From Cloacimonetes bacterium UBA6081 (lineage in GTDB: Bacteria > Cloacimonadota > Cloacimonadia > Cloacimonadales > Cloacimonadaceae): a stretch of 6,942 nucleotides of DNA. A program made the translations under genes and the position numbers. The stretch covers positions 6,253 to 13,194 of the forward strand of contig DIXL01000054.1 in NCBI GenBank assembly GCA_002428685.1, in the 5' to 3' direction. Below the pieces are notes generated by a model. The model was given only the letters and a program-made list of their open reading frames with translations, did not search any database and had not been told where the DNA came from. Shown piece by piece: positions 1-6,752 of the stretch (position 1 is its first letter; each line of letters begins with the position of its first letter).

Positions 1-32
1 ATCTCCTGATTGCCACAAGCCGATCGGGAGAT
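1..32. repeat. Imperfect inverted repeat at the left edge
   Basis: Bases 1-10 pair with 23-32 to give a 10-bp stem. Nine pairs are Watson-Crick and one is a T-G wobble when read as plus-strand RNA. The loop is 12 nt. No T-run follows on the plus strand, so it is not a standard rho-independent terminator. It may be the foot of a structure or element that continues beyond the window edge. No function is assigned. Confidence 0.4.
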
Positions 33-89
33 CAGCTTCCCTATGCTTGACATGACACTAGGGGGACGGCAGATATTAGCGCGTGATTA

Positions 90-242
90 ATGCCCTTTGT
101 CAACAGGCTGAGTCCTGAAGGGACGGTATTGTTTGCCCAGAATGCTTTCTGCGCCGGTGGACGGAAAGAAGTCCTGACGCCTCACCAGCGGGAAGTCAAG
201 ATGAGATCAAGGGCGTTGCCGGCAACGGCAGGTGGCAGATGA
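90..242 (+). CDS. Small 50-codon ORF overlapping the 102-bp repeat; doubtful
   Basis: An ATG at 90 opens a frame of 50 codons that ends with TGA at 240-242. The predicted peptide begins MPFVNRLSPEGTVLFAQ. I do not recognise a family. There is no Shine-Dalgarno sequence in front of the ATG. From codon 14 onward it is simply a translation of the 102-bp repeat. The second repeat copy (6751-6852) is open in the same frame, but the three differences between the copies all fall at second codon positions and all change the residue (G to D, R to L, P to L). That pattern argues against selection on a protein. It is most likely a spurious frame in a repeat, listed because it is open in both copies. Confidence 0.15.
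   Translation: MPFVNRLSPEGTVLFAQNAFCAGGRKEVLTPHQREVKMRSRALPATAGGR
129..230 (+). repeat. 102-bp dispersed direct repeat, copy 1
   Basis: This segment matches 6751-6852 without gaps over 102 bp with three substitutions, about 97% identity, in the same orientation. Its left edge is sharp: bases before 129 and before 6751 are unrelated. Past the right end the match continues weakly across a one-base gap. The distal part contains GTTGCCGGCAAC, a 12-bp perfect palindrome that could fold as a hairpin. The identity of the element is unknown. Options are a fragment of a group II intron or other mobile element, or a genomic interspersed repeat. Confidence 0.9.
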
Positions 243-262
243 GCCCGTATTAGTGATCAATC
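236..262 (+). other. Possible group II intron domain III relic
   Basis: Bases 244-257 (CCCGTATTAGTGAT) match 6537-6550 of the group II intron at the right end with one mismatch. The preceding AGATG is also shared once a two-base insertion is allowed. In bacterial group II introns a GCCCRTANTAGTGATGA-type segment lies near domain III, just ahead of the domain IV ORF. Here no ORF and no domain V hairpin follow, so at most this is a degraded piece. The match is short and could be coincidence. Confidence 0.35.
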
Positions 263-347
263 CTTTGCCGCTGAAAGCTGGTGAATATTGAATAACCTAA
301 TTCTTTGAAACCCCTCGGGACGTTTGATATTCTTGGCAAAGATTTAT

Positions 348-378
348 AAAAAGCCCCCAGGCATTATACCCAGGGGCT
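348..378 (-). terminator. Rho-independent terminator of the large adhesin-like gene
   Basis: Read on the minus strand, the arms at 378-369 and 361-352 form a 10-bp stem, AGCCCCUGGG with CCUGGGGGCU, around a 7-nt loop. The stem is followed by a run of five T (352-348; the first T is also the last stem base). Two of the ten pairs are G-U wobbles that exist only in the minus-strand RNA; on the plus strand they become A-C mismatches. This fixes the direction. It begins 21 bp past the stop codon at 400-402, so it terminates the large gene. Confidence 0.9.
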
Positions 379-399
379 CATCGATCAGAATGTGATCAG

Positions 400-3300
400 T
401 TATCTTGCGATATTGGTGTAATTAGGTTTGTTATTCTTCACCGGAGCAGCTTTCTGCAGCGGGGAGGAATAGTTGATCGGCTGACGGGAGATGTTCTGCC
501 GGCCACCAACGGCGGTAACCTTATAGAACTTCTTGGCAGCAGCAAGACCGGTGTATTCGGTGCCAATTACGCTTGCTTCCAGAGTGAAGTTTCCATAGGG
601 ATCATCAGCACTGTAAACATTGTATTGAATCGCACCAAGCACAGGGGTCCAGCTAACTAAACCGGTTCCGGAAATGCTTACTTCAGGAGCTGCGGCTAAT
701 TCACCATAAGGAATGGTGAACGCGTCGAGTTCGTAAGCATTAGTTCCCAGAGGCCCAACCAGATAGGCTCCACCATAGGTGGTGTCGATCCAGTACAGGC
801 CACCGAAGCTGCTGTAACCGGTAAGGAAGAGCAAGCCATTATCCTGGTCAAAGGCAGCGTCCTGGGAGAAATTCAGATCAACGCCAAAGAAGCCGACGAG
901 GGTCAGTTCATAGGTTGCAGGATTGATCACCCACAGGCAGTCATTGCCAAGGTCGATACCATACATGGTATTGGTGAAGTTATCATAAGCGATATCAACC
1001 ATCAAACCACCGAAGGTAGCTAAGTTGAGGGAAGTGCCGTCGAAGTTACACCACAGGGATGATCCAGCAGCGGCAAGGCCGGTAAGCGGATCCATAGTGT
1101 GGAGGAAACCAGTGCTGGCGACGCCATAGAGGACGCCGGTATTATCATTGTAGGCAATGCCCATAAGGGCTTGTCCGGGATCTCCAAGATCAGTGCCAAG
1201 GCCGGTGATGGGATCGATCTGATAGTAATTATCGGTAGCAAGAGTTCCATCATCGTATTCCACGGTCTTCCAAGTACCATTCAGCCAGTCTGCGCCGGAC
1301 ATGAAGTAAGTTCCGGAGTAGCCATTGGGCAGTGCGGTTAGGGTGGAAGGAGCGGAGAGATTGAACTGCACGTACTGGCCAGTTTGAGCATTATTGGCCA
1401 GGGCGTTAGTATTCAGATCCAGGCAGATCAGCACTGCAAAAAGAGTGTCATTTGCAGCCACCATATCGGTGGCAAGGCTGGTGGTAACCACTACATTATT
1501 TGCACTCCACAGCGCAGGAGTAAGCGCAGGGAAGCTCACTTGCAGGGTTTGACCGGCAGCCAGGCCAACCACGGTTTGGGTATTGGTATAAGCGCCAATC
1601 GTGCAGGTAACATCGAAGCTTTCGGCATTCAAACCATTGTTGCCAACGGTTACCATCGGGGTTACCAGAGTGTTTTCGGGCACTACTTCCACAGGAATAT
1701 CCCAGCTAAGCGGAGCTACATCATGCGCAGGAGGAAGGCTCATAGCAACATCGTCCACATACCAGAAGTCGAATTGGAAATGATTGCCATCCAGCACCCA
1801 GGCGACGTAGGTCATCGGGGCGTTCAAACCACCAATAATGGCGCTTTGATAGCCACTCACATTGCCACCACCGCTGATGATCGACCAGGGCGAATCTGTC
1901 CAAGTGCTGAGGTCGTGGCTGTATTGCAACTTGGCAGTGATTCCCACGCCGTAATCATTATACATGGTATTGAATGCCACTACAAAGGCAGAGATGCCGG
2001 CAGTATTGATAGGAGGGGAAATCAGACGCGTGATACCAGTGCCGGAAGCCCAAGTACCGGTCATTTCGTAGGGAGTTCCACCTGCATGGGAGGTATTGGT
2101 TACAGTCCAGCTGTTGCTGGCTACTCCACCTGCAAAGGTCTGATTCCAGCCGGCAGGCATAGTGCCATCTGTACCGAAGTCCTGAGTATAGGGAAGAGCA
2201 ACGGTGTGACCAGCTTGGATCTGGAACCAGTTAGGAGGTTCCACCACAGCGCTGCCATCATTGTTTACAGCTTCGATCGTCCAATACCAGCGTTGTTCAA
2301 AGGCAAAGGTAAGAGGATTGGTAGCTGCAGTAGTAGGGTTGAAGAAGGTATTGGTGGTTTGCCAGTAATAGTCATCATAGATAGTTGTTTCATCCATGGA
2401 CATATACACTCCGTAAGAGGTGGGAGTGCCACCTGTGACAGAGGGAGTCCAGGTGAGATTGAACCCCACAACCGGTAGATTGGTAGCTTCATTGGCAGGG
2501 GTATTAAGGGTTACCGCTTCAGGCACACTGGTGGGAATGGCGAGCAGAGAAATCTGAGCGGTCCAGCCATCAGACTCCACACTGCCATCTGAGGAAAACA
2601 CAAAGGTCATAGCTCCGGTAGCAGTTACTGTGAAGGGACTCAAATTACCAGTATATTCGCCTAAGACTGCTGCCGTAGCATCAGCGCCATCGTAAGCTAC
2701 CAGATAGTCATAGCCGGCTTCGGTATAGAACGTACTGAAATCAGCAGTGATTCTATATCCGGCAGGCGGATAGAAGGTGTAGGTATAGTTTTCGCTAGAT
2801 TGATAGTCCCCGCTTGCAGCACCTGAATCATAGAAGTTACAGGTTTCGCCAACTGCCAGGGTGGTAGAACCATTGGTCATAACCACTTGATGGGCAACAG
2901 AACCTGATAGCGGGACATTGGTAACGATTCTGCCATCGGTGATAGCAACGTTGCCGGCATGAGTTCCGGTGGTTGTGGGAGCATATTGCACCGTGAAAGC
3001 AGTGCTTTCACCAGCAGCCAGGGACATATCGGTAGGGGCAACGCTAAGGGAATAATAGGTGCCACTAACGATTACACTGCTGAGATCGATTACGCCACCA
3101 CCATTGTTGCCAATGATGAACTGCTTGGTTACAGTGTCATTAACAGCCTGCGGGCCAAAATCCCAGGAAGTGGGATTGATAACAAACACAGGAACAGAAG
3201 GGAGTTCGCGGATGATGAAATTATCCACCATCAAGTCATTATCGCCACTGGTAGCTACCGTAGATTCGGCATAGATGGCAAAGAACTTGGTTCCGGTGAT

Positions 3301-5514
3301 TCCTGAAAGGGGATAGGTGTAAGTTGCACCGCTTGCAGGGATACCATCCATCACGTAGGGGGAGCCGGTGTTATTCCATTCCATCAGCGTGGTAGGATTG
3401 GTCATTTGGGGGTTATCACTCATCACCAGCAACACTCTTTCATCAGCCTGGTTCCCGGGAACTACAGGGGTGGAAAGGCTGTTCCAGAGCATGTAGGCCA
3501 TATCGAACTTCAGTTCATAATTGCCTGCAGGTACTTGTACGGGAGGAGTAACAAGCCAGCTATTATGGGTGTTATAGAGATTGATTTTGGCTGCCATATT
3601 TACAGGATTGGTAACATTTAACCAATCATCATGACCCCAAGAACCGCCAGCAGTCGGAGTTCCACCATACAGGTAGTTCAAGGTGGACCAGTTTTCGGGT
3701 AACCAACTACTGAAATCTACGGAATAGGGGAAAGTGGTGATGATGGGATTGTCACGGGTGGTGAAGCTGCGCACCGCAACTTGAGCACTGGTTCCGGCGC
3801 TGTTGTATGCTTTCACGGTCCAGTAGTAGGTGGTATTATAGGCCAGAGGTGTGGCGTAAGTATAGGTAAGCCCGGTCTGATCCACAACCATGGAGGTGGG
3901 AGGATTGGTTGTTCCCACATACAATCTGTAACCTGTGGGCACGCCACCGGTGGTGGGGGCTGTCCAGGTGAGGGTGGGATATTCATTTACGTTGACGGCC
4001 AGATCAGCAGGAGTGCTGAGGGTCACGGGACCAGGAGCTTCGGGTGTGATTTCCGGGCCGAACACATGATCCACGTAAATAGAAGAGTAACCAGCACTCT
4101 GCAGAGGTGATTGGATGGCCAGGTAGTAGTTATTGCCGGCCAGGGTGGCAAGGCTAATGGTATTGCGCTGCCAGGTGCTGGGTGTGGCATGGGTGATGTT
4201 GCTGCCCAATTGCGTCCAGGAGGTGCGATCGGATGAATACAGCACCTGAAGCACTTGGGAGGTAGCTCCAGCCCAGGAATAGAAATCAAGAGTACTGGTG
4301 GGAGTAATGGTCACCCGGGGGGTGGAAATTGAGTATGCCGCGGTTGTGGATGTGTATGCATACATACTGGCCACGCCATGTTTATACTGAGTCGTTGAGC
4401 GCTCCCAGTAGGATGAACCGGCGGTGGTTCTGACCCATCCCGCAGGAGGGAATGTAGTTGCTTCGAAGCTTTCCACCAATTGCGTGGTAGTGGGAGTCAT
4501 GAAGCTCCAGGTGGCAGTTGCTGCGGCTGCACCATAATCATTGCGTGCAACGATGTTCCAGTAGTAGGTGGTGGCAGGGGCAAGAGCAGGAGTATAGCTG
4601 GTGGCACTTTGGTTCACCACGAAAGGAGGATTGGAGGAAGTGCCAAAATACACATCAAAAGACGTGGCCCCACCACCGCCGCTTTGCCAGGTAAGAACAG
4701 CATCAAGCATGGCCCAATCACCATTTACTGGGGATACCAGCACCGCGGGATTGGGAGGAACGGTGTAAACTGGATAGTTGATGCTGAACACCCGACGTGC
4801 ACCTTCGGTGGGGCTATCGAGATTAGCCATAGCGCTACTGGCAGGGAAGGTAGTTGTCCACAAACCGTTGGCCGTGGTTGTCCAGGCCATAGTATTGATG
4901 ATATCAGTTACATTACCGACTGTGCCGGCTGCGTTGCTGGTGGAGATATATACACCGCGGGATTGGGTGTAAGTACTCATGTTCCACATGGTTCCATATA
5001 CGAATTTGATGTTATTGGATGTTTCATACAACCATGCTTGCATCCGGCAGTAGGTTCCGGTTTCGGCAAAATTGCTGAATGGTACGCGCAAATCGAGCCA
5101 TTCGACCACGAGTTTGCGGTTGGGTGCGGTGCCGGTAACCAGGTAGTGTACTTTACCAGTGGCACGGATGGCGTTATCCCCGGAAAGGGGGGCCAATCGG
5201 GGAGTATTGAGAGCCGGTGAGGCTGCACCGCCACTGATGGCAGTGGCCCCAAGCTGCAATTGGCCATTCGAGTTAACGGAGAACTGGGTATATGCTCCGG
5301 ATCCAAACCCGAAAGTGAAGCCGATATTGGTTACTGCCGAAGCTACGTCGTCATAATAAGTACCGGGAGTCAGGTTGGTAAAGCTTGAACTTCCGGTCAT
5401 ATCCTGAAGTGTGCCATCGGTAGTATTACTGAATGCATAATCAGCAATGATCTGGGCACTTAGAAACGCCATGCTCAAGGCGAGCAGGACGATAAGCAGA
5501 GTATATTTCTTCAT
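400..5514 (-). CDS. Giant secreted multi-domain adhesin-like protein (1704 aa)
   Basis: Probable cell-surface or extracellular binding protein; the ligand is unknown and no catalytic site is visible. An N-terminal signal peptide spans residues 1-20 (MKK start, hydrophobic core, cut after FLSA). An unnamed beta-rich domain follows (about 22-247). FN3-like modules lie at 254-340, 494-586, 997-1099 and 1607-1670, the first two with the TTYYW strand motif. Three cleaved-adhesin/MAM-like domains lie at 345-486, 594-769 and 1104-1258. Each opens with a P..W motif (PPAGW, LPENW, MPAGW) and closes with YVDH/MVDN/YVDD. Between them are an ASH/Hydin-like domain (775-872) and a CUB-like domain (877-989). 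A CARDB-like domain (1262-1362) and four propeller-like repeats (about 1429-1604, of the DPxTG...GIAY type) follow. The last 34 residues contain six K/R and no D/E. Only six cysteines are present and there is no membrane anchor. The ATG is supported by an AGGAG nine bases upstream, and a terminator follows the stop. It is monocistronic here. Domain names are by eye; the reading frame and export are near certain. Confidence 0.95.
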   Translation of the reverse strand: MKKYTLLIVLLALSMAFLSAQIIADYAFSNTTDGTLQDMTGSSSFTNLTPGTYYDDVASAVTNIGFTFGFGSGAYTQFSVNSNGQLQLGATAISGGAASPALNTPRLAPLSGDNAIRATGKVHYLVTGTAPNRKLVVEWLDLRVPFSNFAETGTYCRMQAWLYETSNNIKFVYGTMWNMSTYTQSRGVYISTSNAAGTVGNVTDIINTMAWTTTANGLWTTTFPASSAMANLDSPTEGARRVFSINYPVYTVPPNPAVLVSPVNGDWAMLDAVLTWQSGGGGATSFDVYFGTSSNPPFVVNQSATSYTPALAPATTYYWNIVARNDYGAAAATATWSFMTPTTTQLVESFEATTFPPAGWVRTTAGSSYWERSTTQYKHGVASMYAYTSTTAAYSISTPRVTITPTSTLDFYSWAGATSQVLQVLYSSDRTSWTQLGSNITHATPSTWQRNTISLATLAGNNYYLAIQSPLQSAGYSSIYVDHVFGPEITPEAPGPVTLSTPADLAVNVNEYPTLTWTAPTTGGVPTGYRLYVGTTNPPTSMVVDQTGLTYTYATPLAYNTTYYWTVKAYNSAGTSAQVAVRSFTTRDNPIITTFPYSVDFSSWLPENWSTLNYLYGGTPTAGGSWGHDDWLNVTNPVNMAAKINLYNTHNSWLVTPPVQVPAGNYELKFDMAYMLWNSLSTPVVPGNQADERVLLVMSDNPQMTNPTTLMEWNNTGSPYVMDGIPASGATYTYPLSGITGTKFFAIYAESTVATSGDNDLMVDNFIIRELPSVPVFVINPTSWDFGPQAVNDTVTKQFIIGNNGGGVIDLSSVIVSGTYYSLSVAPTDMSLAAGESTAFTVQYAPTTTGTHAGNVAITDGRIVTNVPLSGSVAHQVVMTNGSTTLAVGETCNFYDSGAASGDYQSSENYTYTFYPPAGYRITADFSTFYTEAGYDYLVAYDGADATAAVLGEYTGNLSPFTVTATGAMTFVFSSDGSVESDGWTAQISLLAIPTSVPEAVTLNTPANEATNLPVVGFNLTWTPSVTGGTPTSYGVYMSMDETTIYDDYYWQTTNTFFNPTTAATNPLTFAFEQRWYWTIEAVNNDGSAVVEPPNWFQIQAGHTVALPYTQDFGTDGTMPAGWNQTFAGGVASNSWTVTNTSHAGGTPYEMTGTWASGTGITRLISPPINTAGISAFVVAFNTMYNDYGVGITAKLQYSHDLSTWTDSPWSIISGGGNVSGYQSAIIGGLNAPMTYVAWVLDGNHFQFDFWYVDDVAMSLPPAHDVAPLSWDIPVEVVPENTLVTPMVTVGNNGLNAESFDVTCTIGAYTNTQTVVGLAAGQTLQVSFPALTPALWSANNVVVTTSLATDMVAANDTLFAVLICLDLNTNALANNAQTGQYVQFNLSAPSTLTALPNGYSGTYFMSGADWLNGTWKTVEYDDGTLATDNYYQIDPITGLGTDLGDPGQALMGIAYNDNTGVLYGVASTGFLHTMDPLTGLAAAGSSLWCNFDGTSLNLATFGGLMVDIAYDNFTNTMYGIDLGNDCLWVINPATYELTLVGFFGVDLNFSQDAAFDQDNGLLFLTGYSSFGGLYWIDTTYGGAYLVGPLGTNAYELDAFTIPYGELAAAPEVSISGTGLVSWTPVLGAIQYNVYSADDPYGNFTLEASVIGTEYTGLAAAKKFYKVTAVGGRQNISRQPINYSSPLQKAAPVKNNKPNYTNIAR

Positions 5515-5523
5515 ATCAGAAAA

Positions 5524-5528
5524 CTCCT
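5524..5528 (-). promoter_or_regulatory. Ribosome binding site of the large gene
   Basis: On the minus strand AGGAG is followed by nine bases and then ATG AAG AAA, the start of a signal peptide. The leader between about 5529 and 5565 is A-rich on the coding strand, as in many well translated genes. The site fixes the start at 5514. I could not identify a convincing -35/-10 pair further upstream. Confidence 0.85.
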
Positions 5529-5571
5529 ATTTTTGTTTTTCCTGAAGAGTTAGTGATTTTTTTAGCTCAGA

Positions 5572-5943
5572 CTATGGGCCGGGCCCTCTTTGAATGCGGG
5601 CGGAAGTGAGATTCTCAGGCAGGATCCCGGACAAAGCCGGAAACTGCTTCGGATCAAACCACTCCGAGCCAGGCCATACTTGATTTTGAGGGTTCAAGGG
5701 GGGTGGGGAACTACTGCAAAGATCATCCTTCCACAGGGTAGCTAATAATGTGCGATGATTATTACATAACGAGTGGGAGAGTGGTGGATTAGCGGCATTT
5801 CCGCAGGGAGCATACATATCTTTATACGTATTTACAATGGGGGTATTTTTTGAGTGAAAAGTGGAGGCAAAGCATAACGCTACGGTACCCCTGCGCTTTC
5901 GCGTTGTAATTCGGACTCTTATGGCTACATGCAAAAAATCCAA
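5572..5943 (-). CDS. Doubtful 123-codon ORF upstream of the large gene
   Basis: The frame starts with TTG at 5943 and stops 57 bp before the start codon of the adhesin-like gene, on the same strand. A GGAG lies six bases before the TTG, which is the only positive sign. The peptide matches no family I know. It is rich in Arg, Pro, Asn and Ser in scattered runs such as SSSPPPLNPQNQ, has no hydrophobic core pattern or signal peptide, and ends RGPGP in a GC-rich patch. It reads like translated noncoding DNA, perhaps an interspersed intergenic repeat. If real it could be co-transcribed with the large gene. Confidence 0.2.
   Translation of the reverse strand: MDFLHVAIRVRITTRKRRGTVALCFASTFHSKNTPIVNTYKDMYAPCGNAANPPLSHSLCNNHRTLLATLWKDDLCSSSPPPLNPQNQVWPGSEWFDPKQFPALSGILPENLTSARIQRGPGP
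5743..5764. repeat. 7-bp perfect inverted repeat, AT-only arms
   Basis: TAATAAT (5743-5749) and ATTATTA (5758-5764) are perfect inverted copies separated by eight bases. The centre-to-centre distance is about 15 bp, which could suit a dimeric regulator, but it lies about 230 bp upstream of the large gene's start. Such AT-only arms also arise by chance. Confidence 0.25.
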
Positions 5944-6144
5944 ATCTTACTCCAGACTAATTCTTCGCTTCTTTTTCAGTGCTAATTCGCAGGGGATACC
6001 GATAATCCGTGCCCCAGCTTAAATGACTCTCATCATTATGACTTAGCAATTACTTTCCACGGCATTTTGTATACGATGTACATTGTTCTGTGCTTCGCTA
6101 ATTGTGTCAAGATGGAAAAATATCAAGATAAAAAGCAGGAGTCA

Positions 6145-6150
6145 TTTGCG
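6145..6150 (+). other. Candidate IBS1 of the group II intron 5' exon
   Basis: The six bases before the intron (TTTGCG) can pair fully, using three G-U wobbles, with TGTAAG at 6339-6344 inside domain I. That is the relationship expected of IBS1 and EBS1, which set the insertion site. The position immediately upstream of the GTGCG is as expected. The number of wobbles makes this tentative, and I found no matching IBS2/EBS2 pair. Confidence 0.35.
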
Positions 6151-6752
6151 GTGCGCCACGAAGCGTCATGTGAGAAGTTGGTGTAAGTCCAACCCGTCCA
6201 ATTGTCCGTTCGGACGGAAGCGAAGAAGATGGCTGTAGCCGTAAGGCGTAGGTCAAAGCTCTTCTTAGCGGTAAGTAAGCCGTAACGAAAGTGAACAGGG
6301 TTAGCCTCGTTAGACCAGTGCAGTTGGTCAGTCGGTGTTGTAAGATGAAACCTGTAATTTGGTTGGAAGCAACGGTCAAGTGCACCACCAAAGACTGCCG
6401 GGGTTGCAACTGACGGCGTGTTTACAAACGCTCAGATGATGAACGTGGGAGATCCTGTGCATCAGGGATGGTGACCTCAAACCGGTCTCTATAAGCGAAG
6501 CGAAGTGAGATCGGGATGTACAGGAAGTCGGAGATGCCCATATTAGTGATGATGGATGAGACAACATAACTCATCCGGAGCGAAGGGGCATTGCTTCAAA
6601 GAAACCTAAGATGAAAAGGAGTAGTTGTGATTGATGTAACGCATCTATCAAGCAAACCCCGGTCTCAACGAACAGACGAGGAAAGAGTACGCCTCTTTCA
6701 AACGAGGTTATATTGTAAAGCCAAGCAGGATAAAACCTTCAGGTTTTACGTT
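6151..6752 (+). mobile_element. Group II intron, 5' part (domains I-III and start of IV), truncated
   Basis: A retroelement and ribozyme that would splice from RNA and move by reverse transcription. The 5' end is the canonical GTGCG. Domain I shows the small hairpin GTTGG...CCAAC (6177-6193), a second hairpin GTCC/GGAC (6204-6215) and the conserved CGTAACGAAAGTGAAC (6281-6296). The conserved GAACGTGGGAGATCCTG (6440-6456) and a stem of 6482-6489 with 6507-6514 follow. The domain III region has CAGGAAGTCGGAG...TATTAGTGATGATGG (6521-6555). The intron-encoded reverse transcriptase then starts in domain IV at 6627. Everything beyond its 42nd codon is missing, and neither the domain V hairpin nor the 3' end is visible. 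The break coincides with the 102-bp repeat at 6751. It looks like a mobile class IIB-type intron (a judgement by eye), now dead unless the rest lies elsewhere in the genome. Confidence 0.9.
6617..6621 (+). promoter_or_regulatory. Ribosome binding site of the intron reverse transcriptase
   Basis: AGGAG sits five bases before the GTG at 6627 and decides that start. The next codons read IDVTHLSSKPRSQRTDEER, which is where group II intron reverse transcriptases usually begin. Confidence 0.7.

Larger units (their letters stand above)
5530..6150. other. Intergenic region between the large gene and the intron
   Basis: About 620 bp separate the start of the adhesin-like gene from the intron 5' end. 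It must contain the promoter of the minus-strand gene, although no strong consensus is visible. It holds one doubtful ORF (5572-5943, minus strand) and a short inverted repeat (5743-5764). From 5944 to 6150 I see neither a gene nor a clear structure. No tRNA-like or rRNA-like sequence was seen. Confidence 0.6.

Noticed and set aside
1384..2478. A 364-codon plus-strand open frame, plus a 246-codon one at 4480-5220, opposite the large gene
   Set aside because: Both are antisense shadows of the adhesin-like gene. They have no ribosome binding sites, contain runs of Gly/His/Ile/Arg with no domain pattern, and exist because the real gene's codon use avoids antisense stops.
3757..4576. DNA-level repeats inside the large gene, such as CAGTAGTAGGTGGT at about 3811 and 4560
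   Set aside because: These reflect the shared TTYYW strand motif of FN3-like modules and not separate DNA repeat elements.
5566..5620. A sigma-70-like promoter for the large gene (TTCAAA and TAGTCT on the minus strand)
   Set aside because: The spacer is only about 14 bp and neither hexamer is close to consensus.
6021..6147. 9-bp inverted repeat AAATGACTC / GAGTCATTT flanking the area before the intron
   Set aside because: The arms are about 110 bp apart, and a 9-bp match is expected roughly once by chance in a region of this size.
6107..6409. Minus-strand open frames across the intron (6107-6409 and 6376-6567)
   Set aside because: They lie antisense to structured intron RNA (domains I-III), have no ribosome binding site and show no protein-like features.
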